Translations under genes and position numbers: made by a program
Notes under the pieces: model-generated
The model's input: only the letters and a program-made list of their open reading frames with translations
Databases searched by the model: none
Told to the model about the DNA's origin: nothing
Shown here: in pieces, positions 26,485 through 34,049 of the stretch
Layout of the letters: each line of letters opens with the position of its first letter
Position numbering within the stretch: the first letter of the stretch is position 1
Source: Roseivirga sp. 4D4
GTDB taxonomy: Bacteria > Bacteroidota > Bacteroidia > Cytophagales > Cyclobacteriaceae
DNA length: 64,000 nt
Direction of reading: 5' to 3'
Assembly: GCF_001747095.1 (NCBI RefSeq)
Contig: NZ_MDGP01000001.1
Location: 3,765,001-3,829,000 of the forward strand

Positions 26485-26712
26485 TTAAAGACCCCTAAAG
26501 AATTCTTCGAGAGATATTTGGTGAATCTCAGCTATACGCAGGAGGGTGGTCATTTTAAAGTCTTTTCCTGATTCCAATCGCCAATACTGCTTTCCTTCTA
26601 TACCGTGATCGAGGGCGAACTTCTCATAACTAGAATAACCTGCTTTAACTCTTAAATCTTTAATGCGCTTTCCTATTTCGATTAAACCATTGTTTGCGCC
26701 TTCTTCTTGCAT
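26485..26712 (-). CDS. XRE/Cro-family repressor
   Basis: 75 residues. The five-helix HTH_3 fold spans most of the chain: LIEIGKRIKDLRVKAGYSSYEKFALDHGIEGKQYWRLESGKDFKMTTLLRIAEIHQISLEEFF. It is divergent from the exported-protein gene at 26804, and two large palindromes lie in the 91-bp gap between them, one overlapping the other gene's ATG. It therefore probably represses both itself and that gene. Typical of element-borne switches. Confidence 0.88.
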   Translation of the reverse strand: MQEEGANNGLIEIGKRIKDLRVKAGYSSYEKFALDHGIEGKQYWRLESGKDFKMTTLLRIAEIHQISLEEFFRGL

Positions 26713-26744
26713 AAGGAAAAGGTCATGAAAGCTTCAGAAATTAA

Positions 26745-26762
26745 TTACGTCACACATGACGC
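26745..26762. promoter_or_regulatory. operator 1 of the XRE repressor (candidate)
   Basis: TTACGTCACACATGACGC: half-sites ACGTCA and TGACG separated by 4 bp. Centre is 39 bp from operator 2. Confidence 0.6.
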
Positions 26763-26782
26763 TATTCGATTTTATCATTATC

Positions 26783-26804
26783 TTTACGTCATATATGACG
26801 TAAA
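26783..26804. promoter_or_regulatory. operator 2 of the XRE repressor, 22-bp perfect palindrome
   Basis: TTTACGTCATATATGACGTAAA is perfectly symmetrical and its last base is the A of the ATG of the 26804 gene. A near-consensus -7 element TATCTTTA (26779-26786) overlaps it, so bound repressor would block both promoter and start codon. Confidence 0.7.
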
Positions 26805-27223
26805 TGAAAGCTCAGTTCTTAATCATAGCTTTAGCCACCCTATCTGGATTTTCGAATTTGACTGTCCATGGCCAATCAGGTAAGGGTAATGAAGTCGCTG
26901 CAGAAGTCCCATTTGAAATGCAGACTGACAAGAGTGTGAGGTTTACTGAGCGTTATGCCTCGGCACTTTCTGCTGACAGTACAATAGTTATTCTTTTTAA
27001 TGGTGATAGTGAGTTTTTTGCTAACCTTATTCGTGATGCAGCAATCTTAGCTGAGAAGCGTGGAATTGAAGTGAAAAAGATGGTGATAGGCAAACCACAT
27101 GAGGATCATCCACAGAGTTTCGTTATCTATGAAGCAGGGCAGCCCATATACAATCGTATAAAGGCGGATAGTCTGGCCGGACTAATGGTGTATGAGGCAT
27201 TGCTAACAAAGCACAAACGCTAA
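26804..27223 (+). CDS. exported hypothetical protein under the XRE operator
   Basis: 139 residues with a signal peptide (MKAQFLIIALATLSGFSNLTVHGQ). The mature part reads like a small alpha/beta fold (STIVILFNGDSEFFANLIRDAAILAEKRGIEVKKMVIGKPHEDHPQSFVIYEAGQPIYN), somewhat thioredoxin-like in order of strands and helices but without a CxxC pair. Family not recognised. Its ATG overlaps a perfect palindromic operator; its stop overlaps the convergent coiled-coil gene by 4 bp. Element-specific and tightly controlled. Confidence 0.6.
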   Translation: MKAQFLIIALATLSGFSNLTVHGQSGKGNEVAAEVPFEMQTDKSVRFTERYASALSADSTIVILFNGDSEFFANLIRDAAILAEKRGIEVKKMVIGKPHEDHPQSFVIYEAGQPIYNRIKADSLAGLMVYEALLTKHKR

Positions 27224-28083
27224 TTCCAGGTTTTTGGAATGCCTTTAAATCCGCCAGTTGGGTCCAGACTCGGAGTGGGTGAGGGTATGTGATTTGTTGT
27301 GTCTGTTCCTTGGGCACTTTCAAAGACCTGTTTAAGGCTTACAGTAGTGATTGGTGTTTCATCCAGTGTACTTGCAAAGGATACTTTGTCATTATTACCC
27401 ACCTTGTCCTTACCTGCTCTTGCTGCCGTTAACAGAGCCATTTCTTCTGGGCTGAAGTCTAGCGCTTCGTCCATTTCAGTAGCAAGCCTGGAGTCAACCT
27501 TATTAGCCAGAATGTCGCTTTGGACCTGACCTTGATTGGTGGATTCCAGTTGCCTAATGGCTGCTGCCAAACTCTGGGAATGTGGATTGGTCTGTGTTTC
27601 GTGTCTAAGCTTTTTAGCTTCTTCCAGGTTTTGTTCTAGCCTGTAGAGTTCAATACGTTCGTGGTTGATCCTTTCGTTAACTGTTTCTGTATTGGCCTGG
27701 TCAGCTTTGATTTCAGCTTGTTGCAGGAGCAGTATATGATCGGGGTTTGAAAGATTGAGCTTTTCGGTTTGAAGTAATTCTTGTAGCCGTTCAAGTGCTT
27801 GAATGCGCACTTTTACATCTTTTATTTCTTGTTCCAGTACCTTGATGTGTTCATCCAGCAGGTTGAGTAAGAGGCGTAACTCATAGTCCAGGGTTTTCTC
27901 TTTCTTTTCACTTCGCAATTTTTCTTCTGTATGAGAGGCATTGGTAGCAATAATGCCGGTGTTGTCCGCTTCACCTTTTACTGTAAGGTTGTGTCGGTTA
28001 ACCTTTTCTTTTTCCTCGCGTTCTTTTGCTTCTACATCCCGGATTTGCACAACTGTATCCTCAATCACTTCACCTTGGTCCAT
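27220..28083 (-). CDS. coiled-coil hypothetical protein of the element
   Basis: 287 residues. Residues about 55-190 are strongly predicted coiled coil by eye (ELRLLLNLLDEHIKVLEQEIKDVKVRIQALERLQELLQTEK; QQAEIKADQANTETVNERINHERIELYRLEQNLEEAKKLRHE). The last 80 residues are acidic and then Pro/Thr-rich, ending HIPSPTPSLDPTGGFKGIPKTWN. No signal peptide, TM or enzymatic motif. Family not recognised. Start ATG 28083. It could be a structural or partner protein for the nearby short coiled-coil products at 28185 and 28468. Confidence 0.55.
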   Translation of the reverse strand: MDQGEVIEDTVVQIRDVEAKEREEKEKVNRHNLTVKGEADNTGIIATNASHTEEKLRSEKKEKTLDYELRLLLNLLDEHIKVLEQEIKDVKVRIQALERLQELLQTEKLNLSNPDHILLLQQAEIKADQANTETVNERINHERIELYRLEQNLEEAKKLRHETQTNPHSQSLAAAIRQLESTNQGQVQSDILANKVDSRLATEMDEALDFSPEEMALLTAARAGKDKVGNNDKVSFASTLDETPITTVSLKQVFESAQGTDTTNHIPSPTPSLDPTGGFKGIPKTWN

Positions 28084-28184
28084 TTTACACCCAGGCCGGT
28101 AAAGATTTGGTTAAAGCGATCCTTTATGCCTGTTTTTGGAAGAGAGTGGTTGAATCTTTGGGCCAGTTCTGATAGGATAGTACT

Positions 28185-28418
28185 ATGCCTGATGAAGTAA
28201 CCAATGAATTGTTGTATGAAGTCCTGAAGTCGATCCAGTCTCAGGTTGCGATTGTACGTGAAGATACCGAAAGCATAAAGAGCAGGCTTTCACAAGTAGA
28301 TACTAAGCTGGCTACTTTACACACTGATATAGCGCATCAATCGGACAGAATGGACCGGGTGGAGAGCAGGCTGGGACGGGTTGAAACCAGACTGAATTTC
28401 GGTGACCAACCACAATAG
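28185..28418 (+). CDS. short coiled-coil protein
   Basis: 77 residues, nearly all heptad pattern (LLYEVLKSIQSQVAIVREDTESIKSRLSQVDTKLATLHTDIAHQSDRMDRVESRLGRVETRL). This resembles small coiled-coil proteins that occur in many bacterial elements, where the C-terminal RVESRLGRVETRL register is common. Divergent from the larger coiled-coil gene 101 bp away. Function unknown. Confidence 0.6.
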   Translation: MPDEVTNELLYEVLKSIQSQVAIVREDTESIKSRLSQVDTKLATLHTDIAHQSDRMDRVESRLGRVETRLNFGDQPQ

Positions 28419-28467
28419 TCAGATGTATTTTCTGGACAAGTGATAACGCCTGTTGTATAAGATTGGT

Positions 28468-28638
28468 ATGTCAACTATTCCCAAAGAAAAGCTTGGTAAA
28501 GTTATAGATGCCTTGATTGACTCTTCAGTAGAGCTTCATCATGTAGAAATCAAGATCAAGGGTCTACAGAACTCCATAGATGAATTGTCCACCAAATTGT
28601 TTTTTCACTATACCGATTCCGGTGAAGGGGATGAATAG
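28468..28638 (+). CDS. small hypothetical protein
   Basis: 56 residues from ATG 28468 (TTG 28453 in frame is less likely). MSTIPKEKLGKVIDALIDSSVELHHVEIKIKGLQNSIDELSTKLFFHY is helical with a weak heptad pattern and an acidic tail. Lies 49 bp after the previous coiled-coil gene on the same strand and before the AbiE operon. Unrecognised. Confidence 0.45.
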   Translation: MSTIPKEKLGKVIDALIDSSVELHHVEIKIKGLQNSIDELSTKLFFHYTDSGEGDE

Positions 28639-28665
28639 CAGTTGGTTTGAAAACTGTTTGATTTA

Positions 28666-28680
28666 GGTACTATGAGTACC
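28666..28680. promoter_or_regulatory. AbiE operator, distal copy (candidate)
   Basis: GGTACT-ATG-AGTACC: 6-bp inverted arms, 13/15 shared pattern with the copy at 28738. AbiEi antitoxins are known to autoregulate by binding two inverted repeats in their promoter. Confidence 0.55.
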
Positions 28681-28693
28681 TGTTTTATGTATT

Positions 28694-28724
28694 TTTTAAA
28701 CTAATCCCTTGAATTGGTTTAAAA
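28694..28724. promoter_or_regulatory. 12-bp inverted repeat in the AbiE promoter region
   Basis: TTTTAAACTAAT (28694-28705) and ATTGGTTTAAAA (28713-28724) pair 11 of 12. It lies between the two GGTAC sites and could be part of the operator or a promoter-proximal terminator-like hairpin. Confidence 0.4.
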
Positions 28725-28737
28725 TATGTGAGATATT

Positions 28738-28752
28738 GGTACCATGAGTACC
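28738..28752. promoter_or_regulatory. AbiE operator, proximal copy overlapping the abiEi start codon
   Basis: GGTACC-ATG-AGTACC places the abiEi ATG exactly in the centre of the repeat. With the copy 72 bp upstream it fits a two-site autoregulatory arrangement. Confidence 0.55.
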
Positions 28753-29514
28753 GAAAAAGGGACTAAAATAAACCAGTTGCTAACCACATTTCCGGGCGAG
28801 AAGGTATTTGTTTCATCATGGCTGGTGCGGAGAGGGTATAGTTTAGAGCTGCAAAAACGCTATAAAAAAAGTGGTTGGCTGAAGTCGATCGGACATGGCG
28901 CGTTAATACGTTCAGGAGATCATGTGACGGTTGAAGATGGTATTCGTTCGTTACAGTTTCAGCTTGGAATGACCATCCATCCCGGAGGAAAAAGTGCTCT
29001 TTCAATGCAAGGGAAATCCCATTATTTAGAATTTTCAAGAAGCAAGCTCGATATCTTTGGAGGGACTAATGAGAAACTTCCCAGTTGGTTTCTTAAGCAT
29101 GATTGGGGCTTAACCATTCGCTATCACAGCTCCACATTTCTGCCTCCTAAAATGGGGCTAACCACGATAGCAGCAGGAAGGCAAGAACTGGGAGTTTCTA
29201 ATTTGGCAAGAGCCATGATGGAATGTCTGTATTTAGCACCTGAAAAACAGGAACTGATGGAGTGCTATGAGTTGATGGAATCATTAAATGCCCTCAATCC
29301 GAAGCAAGTGCAGCCCTTATTGGAAGAGTGCAAATCGATAAAGGTGAAGCGCTTGTTCCTCTATATGGCTGAAAAGGCGGACCACAAATGGATGAAATAC
29401 CTGAGCATGAATAACATTGATTTGGGAAGTGGAAAAAGAAGTTTAGTTGAGGGAGGGGTCTATAACCACAAGTATATGATCACCTTGCCCAGAGCCCTAG
29501 AAGAGCATGGCTAG
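28744..29514 (+). CDS. abiEi: AbiEi-type antitoxin, type IV toxin-antitoxin system
   Basis: 256 residues. N-terminal winged helix (about 8-85: INQLLTTFPGEKVFVSSWLVRRGYSLELQKRYKKSGWLKSIGHGALIRSG) binds the operator; the C-terminal domain (HPGGKSALSMQGKSHYLEFSRSKLDIFGG ... LGVSNLARAMMECLYLAP) is the AbiEi antitoxin domain that counteracts AbiEii without contacting it. The HPGGKSAL and SNLARAMMECL motifs are family hallmarks. It overlaps the toxin gene by 8 bp. Two inverted repeats cover its promoter and start codon. Protects the element or blocks phage by abortive infection. Confidence 0.9.
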   Translation: MSTEKGTKINQLLTTFPGEKVFVSSWLVRRGYSLELQKRYKKSGWLKSIGHGALIRSGDHVTVEDGIRSLQFQLGMTIHPGGKSALSMQGKSHYLEFSRSKLDIFGGTNEKLPSWFLKHDWGLTIRYHSSTFLPPKMGLTTIAAGRQELGVSNLARAMMECLYLAPEKQELMECYELMESLNALNPKQVQPLLEECKSIKVKRLFLYMAEKADHKWMKYLSMNNIDLGSGKRSLVEGGVYNHKYMITLPRALEEHG

Positions 29515-30415
29515 AGAACCATACAAGAATCAAGTATCCCTTCTACTTGTGGTTTTGCCAGAAGTAGCAAAAGAACCGTGTTTTGCCCTACATGGCGGTA
29601 CGGCCATTAACTTATTCGTCCGAGAGATGCCGCGTCTCTCAGTAGATATTGACCTAACATACATTCCTTTGGAAGATCGCGAAACTTCATTGCAAAACAT
29701 TGGAGATGCCTTGGAAAATATCCAAAAACGAATTGAGAAGGTAATTAGCAAGGTTCAGATTGAGTTAAATAGGAAAACATCTAAACTACAGATTTCGCAA
29801 GAGGGCGCTCAAATAAAGCTGGAGGTTAATCAAACTAACAGGGGAGTGTTAGTCGATCCATCGGAAATGGCGCTATGTGGATTGGCACAAGAGGAGTTTG
29901 AGGCTTTTTGTGTTATGCCAATCGTTTCGTTGGGGCAACTCTATGGAGGCAAAGTTTGTGCAGCGCTCGACAGACAGCATCCCAGGGATTTATTTGATGT
30001 AAAATACCTCTTGGACAATGAGGGCTTTACTGATGAGGTCAAAGAGGGTTTTTTATTATTTTTATTATGTAGCAACCGGCCTATTCATGTTTTGCTGAAC
30101 CCCAATCTTCAAGACCAGAGGAGAGCTATGGAAAATCAGTTTGAAGGTATGACCGAGGAACCTTTTAGCTACGAGCAGTACGAGGAGACGAGAATCAGGC
30201 TAATAAAAACCATTCAAGGTTCATTGACTGAAATGGACAAGGCCTTTTTACTTGGAGTAAAAGAGTTGGCACCCGATTGGAGTATCTATGACTTCGAACG
30301 ATTTCCGGGTGTGCAATGGAAAATGCGGAACCTGGAAAAGCTTAAGACGGAAAACCCTAATGCGCATTTAGAATTATTAGCTAAGCTGAATAAAGTCCTA
30401 GGTCGAGAAGGATAG
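29507..30415 (+). CDS. abiEii: AbiEii toxin, nucleotidyltransferase
   Basis: 302 residues. The DNA polymerase beta-like nucleotidyltransferase core is clear: LHGGTAINLFVREMPRLSVDIDLTY (GG-T/S and DxD metal pair) and later RQHPRDLFDVKYLLDNEG, the lysine/aspartate helix typical of AbiEii. Homologues add nucleotides to tRNA acceptor ends or bind GTP and stop growth. Four conserved motifs appear present, so the toxin is probably active. Start ATG overlaps the antitoxin stop. Marks the inner boundary between element maintenance genes and copper cargo. Confidence 0.92.
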   Translation: MAREPYKNQVSLLLVVLPEVAKEPCFALHGGTAINLFVREMPRLSVDIDLTYIPLEDRETSLQNIGDALENIQKRIEKVISKVQIELNRKTSKLQISQEGAQIKLEVNQTNRGVLVDPSEMALCGLAQEEFEAFCVMPIVSLGQLYGGKVCAALDRQHPRDLFDVKYLLDNEGFTDEVKEGFLLFLLCSNRPIHVLLNPNLQDQRRAMENQFEGMTEEPFSYEQYEETRIRLIKTIQGSLTEMDKAFLLGVKELAPDWSIYDFERFPGVQWKMRNLEKLKTENPNAHLELLAKLNKVLGREG

Positions 30416-30442
30416 ACTGACCATAATTTCATTAACCTAACC

Positions 30443-30459
30443 CAAAATTCTATACATCT
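30443..30459 (+). promoter_or_regulatory. copper-regulon box at the HMA-AraC regulator gene
   Basis: CAAAATTCTATACATCT, one of five close copies. Here it overlaps a probable -7 element (CATCTTTG, 30455-30462, 5 of 6 conserved positions), unlike the other copies, which lie 38-39 nt upstream of -7. This suggests the regulator represses its own gene. Confidence 0.6.
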
Positions 30460-30501
30460 TTGAATGGAAGAAATGGTTTTGTTGGGAAAGAAGATTATCT
30501 A

Positions 30502-31068
30502 ATGAGCAAAAATCTACATATCAAGAATATGGTTTGCCAACGTTGCATCATGACGGTGGAGTCAGACCTGAAATCTTTAGGTATTCCTTACACTGAGGTT
30601 CACCTCGGCCAAGTTAATTTGAAAGCCCCACTCACGATCAATGAGAAAAACTTATTGGTAGAAAGGCTTGTAAAACAGGGATTTGAGTTGCTTGAGGAGG
30701 GAAATAGTTCACTAATAGACAAGGTAAAGACGGTGATTATCGATATGATCCATCATCGGCAGGAGTTGCCAAGAATCAATTATTCAGAATATATATCGGA
30801 ACAGGTTCATAAAGACTATAGCTATTTGAGTAAGCTATTTTCCTCTGTAGAGGGAATTACCATTGAGAAATTCATCATCAAACAAAAAATCGAAAAGGTG
30901 AAAGAGCTATTGTCCTATGGCGAAAAGGCTTTCAAAGAGATAGCCTTCGATCTTGATTACAGCAGTGTACAACATCTTTCTAATCAATTTAAAAAAGAGA
31001 CAGGAATGACTCCCAGTCAGTTTAAACAAATGAGTAGGCCCGAACGAAAGCCACTCGATTCCCTATAG
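30502..31068 (+). CDS. AraC-family regulator with N-terminal HMA-like metal-sensing domain
   Basis: 188 residues from ATG 30502 (TTG 30460 would add a non-conserved tail and overlap the operator box). Residues 3-65 fold like a heavy-metal-associated domain: LHIKNMVCQRCIMTVESDLKSLGI with Cys12 and Cys15 in NMVCxRC, ending KQGFELLEE. Residues 105-175 are an AraC HTH (DYSYLSKLFSSVEGITIEKFIIKQKIEKVKELL; FKEIAFDLDYSSVQHLSNQFKKETG). The CxxC is the natural place for Cu(I). Adjacent to copA and probable autorepressor of its own promoter and activator of copper operons (inference). A longer paralogue is at 54683. Confidence 0.85.
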   Translation: MSKNLHIKNMVCQRCIMTVESDLKSLGIPYTEVHLGQVNLKAPLTINEKNLLVERLVKQGFELLEEGNSSLIDKVKTVIIDMIHHRQELPRINYSEYISEQVHKDYSYLSKLFSSVEGITIEKFIIKQKIEKVKELLSYGEKAFKEIAFDLDYSSVQHLSNQFKKETGMTPSQFKQMSRPERKPLDSL

Positions 31069-31069
31069 T

Positions 31070-31086
31070 TGAAATCTTGTTAAGCT
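31070..31086 (+). promoter_or_regulatory. degenerate copper-regulon box before copA (weak)
   Basis: TGAAATCTTGTTAAGCT matches the 17-bp box at 11 positions and is exactly 39 nt before GAGATTTG (31126-31133), a 5-of-6 -7 element. The spacing equals that of the strong sites, which is the only reason to list it. Confidence 0.3.
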
Positions 31087-31160
31087 TAGCCCAAATTATG
31101 TAATAGAAGTATCTGTTCAAGTTCGGAGATTTGCAGTATCACAAAGAAAATAGGTCAGAA

Positions 31161-33413
31161 ATGGATACAGCAATATTATCAAAAACAGACAGAGGAGATA
31201 GCCCTGCGGGTGGTATTAAAGAGTCTTACCCGGTAACGGGCATGACCTGTGCGGCTTGTGCCGCCAGTGTAGAATCAATCTTAAAGCATACCGAAGGAGT
31301 AACCGAGGCCAGTGTTAACTTTGCCTCAGGTTCAGTACTTGTAGAGTATGAAGATGTTTTAGAGCCTTCAGATTTGAGAGAAGCCCTTCAATCGGTCGGT
31401 TATGATTTGATCATAAATGTTGAAGATCCAGCTGAGGTTCAGCGGGAATTGCAGCATAAGCACTATCAAGATATAAAATGGAGGACTATATGGTCGGCCA
31501 TTTTAACGCTACCAGTATTTGTGCTGGGAATGTTCTTTATGAGTTGGGTACCAGGCCAGTGGATTTCTATGGCCTTTACAATTCCCATCCTTTTCTGGTT
31601 TGGAAGAAGCTTTTACATCAATGCCTGGAAACAGGCACGCCATAAGAAGGCCAACATGGATACTCTGGTTGCCCTCAGTACTGGAATTGCTTTTATATTC
31701 AGCGTTTTCAATACCATTTTTCCTGATTTCTGGCATGTCAGAGGGATTCATCCCCATGTCTATTATGAAGCTGCTACGGTAATTATCACCTTCATTTCAC
31801 TCGGTAAACTACTAGAAGAAAGAGCCAAGTCCAATACTTCATCAGCCATAAAGAAACTTATCGGTTTGCAACCGAAGACCCTGAAGGTGATACAAAACGG
31901 TGAAGAGGTAGAAATGCCAATTGCTGCGGTCCAAAAAGGCTTCACTATTGTAGTAAGACCAGGAGAAAAGATACCCGTTGATGGAGCGGTAGTTAGAGGC
32001 AGTTCCTTTGTGGATGAAAGTATGATAACCGGTGAGCCTGTTCCGGTTGAAAAAGTGGTGGGCTCAGAAGTCTTTGCCGGTACGGTGAACCAGAAGGGCA
32101 GCTTTCAGTTTACGGCCAAAAAGGTAGGTGATGAAACGCTGCTTTCTCAAATCATCAAAATGGTGCAGGAAGCCCAAGGTAGTAAAGCACCAGTACAAAA
32201 GTTGGTCGATAAGATAGCAGGTATCTTTGTGCCTATAGTGATTATTGTATCTATTGCAACGTTCAGTACCTGGATGCTGACTGGTGGCGATGACGCCTTT
32301 ACTCACGCCTTACTTACATCAGTTGCCGTACTCGTTATAGCCTGTCCCTGTGCATTAGGACTAGCCACTCCAACGGCTATTATGGTTGGGATAGGTAAAG
32401 GAGCTGAAAACAATATTCTTATAAAAGATGCAGAAAGCCTGGAGCTTGGTCATAAGACCAATGCTATAGTGCTTGACAAAACGGGTACAATAACAAAAGG
32501 CAAACCTATCGTAACAGCTTGGCACTGGGAGAATGAGAATAACTACTATAAAGAGATGCTTTTGGCGATTGAAACACAGTCGGAACACCCCTTGGCCGAT
32601 GCCGTGGTAGTAAAATTAAAGGAGGAAGGTTTCAAACCAGAGGCTATTGAGTCCTTTCAGAGCATTACTGGAATGGGTGTTGAGGCCCAATCTGTTGAAG
32701 GGGAAGTATTTTATGTAGGGAATCAACGTCTGTTAGCGAGCAAGAAGATCTCTGTTTCGACTGTTCAGGCAGATCAATCAAGTCATTGGAGAAGTCAAGG
32801 CAAAACCGTCATTTTCTTTGCAAGCAGTAGGAGTGTGCTCGCCATTTTGGCCATAGCTGATGAAATCAAAGAAAGTTCTGCTAAGGCAATTAAATCACTT
32901 CAGAACAGGGGTATAAGGGTCTATATGCTGACAGGTGACAATGAGCAAACAGCTAAAGCCGTGGCTGACAAGGTTGGTATTGAAAACTACAAAGCAGAAG
33001 TAATGCCCTCTGAGAAAGCAGAATTTGTAAAAGCATTGCAAGAGCAGGGTAAGGTCGTGGCAATGGTCGGTGACGGAATCAACGATTCACATGCGCTGGC
33101 CCAGGCTGATGTGAGCATTGCCATGGGGAAAGGTTCAGACATAGCCATGGACGTAGCCAAGATGACGCTCATTACTTCAGACCTGCTTGCAATTCCCAAG
33201 GCATTGAAGTTGTCAAGAAAAACAGTTCAAGGTATAAGGCAAAACCTGTTCTGGGCCTTTATCTACAACATTATCGGTATTCCTATTGCTGCTGGGGTGT
33301 TATACAGCTACAATGGGTTTTTGCTCGACCCTATGATTGCCGGGGCCGCTATGGCTTTTAGCTCGGTCTCTGTTGTGGCAAACAGCCTGAGGCTGAAAAC
33401 AGCCAAATTATAG
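31161..33413 (+). CDS. copA: copper-translocating P1B-1-type ATPase
   Basis: 750 residues from ATG 31161. Pumps Cu(I) from the cytosol. One N-terminal HMA domain with GMTCAACA (Cys30, Cys33); TM helices; phosphatase TGEPVP; transmembrane metal site [13 protein letters not shown] (CPC); phosphorylation [20 protein letters not shown] (HP motif); [22 protein letters not shown]. Downstream TM residues FIYNIIGIP and [14 protein letters not shown] give the Asn and Met-Ser-Ser-type signature of Cu(I) ATPases. Intact. Followed by a small HMA chaperone 28 bp later. TTG 31131 upstream is in frame but extends beyond the usual start. Confidence 0.95.
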   Translation: MDTAILSKTDRGDSPAGGIKESYPVTGMTCAACAASVESILKHTEGVTEASVNFASGSVLVEYEDVLEPSDLREALQSVGYDLIINVEDPAEVQRELQHKHYQDIKWRTIWSAILTLPVFVLGMFFMSWVPGQWISMAFTIPILFWFGRSFYINAWKQARHKKANMDTLVALSTGIAFIFSVFNTIFPDFWHVRGIHPHVYYEAATVIITFISLGKLLEERAKSNTSSAIKKLIGLQPKTLKVIQNGEEVEMPIAAVQKGFTIVVRPGEKIPVDGAVVRGSSFVDESMITGEPVPVEKVVGSEVFAGTVNQKGSFQFTAKKVGDETLLSQIIKMVQEAQGSKAPVQKLVDKIAGIFVPIVIIVSIATFSTWMLTGGDDAFTHALLTSVAVLVIACPCALGLATPTAIMVGIGKGAENNILIKDAESLELGHKTNAIVLDKTGTITKGKPIVTAWHWENENNYYKEMLLAIETQSEHPLADAVVVKLKEEGFKPEAIESFQSITGMGVEAQSVEGEVFYVGNQRLLASKKISVSTVQADQSSHWRSQGKTVIFFASSRSVLAILAIADEIKESSAKAIKSLQNRGIRVYMLTGDNEQTAKAVADKVGIENYKAEVMPSEKAEFVKALQEQGKVVAMVGDGINDSHALAQADVSIAMGKGSDIAMDVAKMTLITSDLLAIPKALKLSRKTVQGIRQNLFWAFIYNIIGIPIAAGVLYSYNGFLLDPMIAGAAMAFSSVSVVANSLRLKTAKL

Positions 33414-33441
33414 TAAACATAAACCATCAAAACAGATCAAA

Positions 33442-33654
33442 ATGAATACGTTAAAGTTTAAATCAAATATCAATTGTACAGGATGCTTGTCAAAGGTCAC
33501 TCCATTTTTGGAGAAAGAAGAGAGTATTGAAAAATGGGAGGTTGATCTTGAAAACCCAAATAAGTTACTGACTATAGAGGGTAGTAGAGTCTCCGAGGAA
33601 AAAGTAATCTCTATCCTTAGCAAGGTTGGGTTCGATGCTCAACCCATTAGATAA
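33442..33654 (+). CDS. small HMA-domain copper chaperone
   Basis: 70 residues, a single HMA fold: KFKSNINCTGCLSKVTPFLEKEESIEKWEVDLENPNKLLTIEG...EEKVISILSKVGFDAQPI. The metal site is NCTGC; the usual MxCxxC Met is replaced by Asn-Ile, and Lys/Phe positions differ, yet both cysteines are kept. Delivers Cu(I) to the CopA N-terminal HMA domain in the cytosol, as CopZ does. Same strand, 28 bp after copA, surely one operon. Confidence 0.88.
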   Translation: MNTLKFKSNINCTGCLSKVTPFLEKEESIEKWEVDLENPNKLLTIEGSRVSEEKVISILSKVGFDAQPIR

Positions 33655-34049
33655 GTTACAGCCCGAAGAAAAATATCTAAGCAAATACTAATGAGATTCG
33701 TATTGCTGGATGTTTAGAATAAGTGCAGGAGTGTTGACCTTTTTCTAAGCTCGTTCTTGTCGTGCAAGCAATGGCGTTTTACCGCTGAACTCGAAGAAGG
33801 TCACATCCTTTTAAAGTAAAAAAGCAGGAACTCTGTAAACAGAAGCTTCTAGTACCTGCGAAAAAGAATATGAAAAGCACATTGATGGTAATGTTATCAG
33901 AGTGGTCTACTTCCTGCTTTTCCCTCTTCATATAAGGCCTGCCCAGGACAAAACTTCATACATCATAGTCGCAATGCTGTAACGACTATCAAGGGTTGGC
34001 TTAATACTTTTGAATTCAAGGAAAATCAACATCCCTCCTTGTTTTTAAA
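33655..34049. other. 395-bp intergenic region with stacked inverted repeats
   Basis: GCAGGAACT (33824-33832) can pair with AGTACCTGC (33851-33859, one mismatch), or the AAAGCAGGAA of 33821-33830 with TTCCTGCTTT (33911-33920, perfect), but not with both. A 21-codon frame MKSTLMVMLSEWSTSCFSLFI (33870-33935) lies between. This could be an attenuator-type leader, though no T-run terminator is seen. The copper box for the next gene is at 33949. Confidence 0.35.
33949..34012 (+). promoter_or_regulatory. copper-regulon box plus -7 element for the YceI/porin operon
   Basis: Box CAAAACTTCATACATCA (33949-33965), then 39 nt, then -7 element TACTTTTG (34005-34012, full TAnnTTTG consensus). No -33 TTTG at proper spacing, so an activator bound at the box (centre near -58) is likely. 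The ATG is 38 nt beyond the -7. Confidence 0.7.

Noticed and set aside
33870..33935. 21-codon leader peptide
   Set aside because: Too short, no codon bias evidence; only kept as a remark in the intergenic entry.
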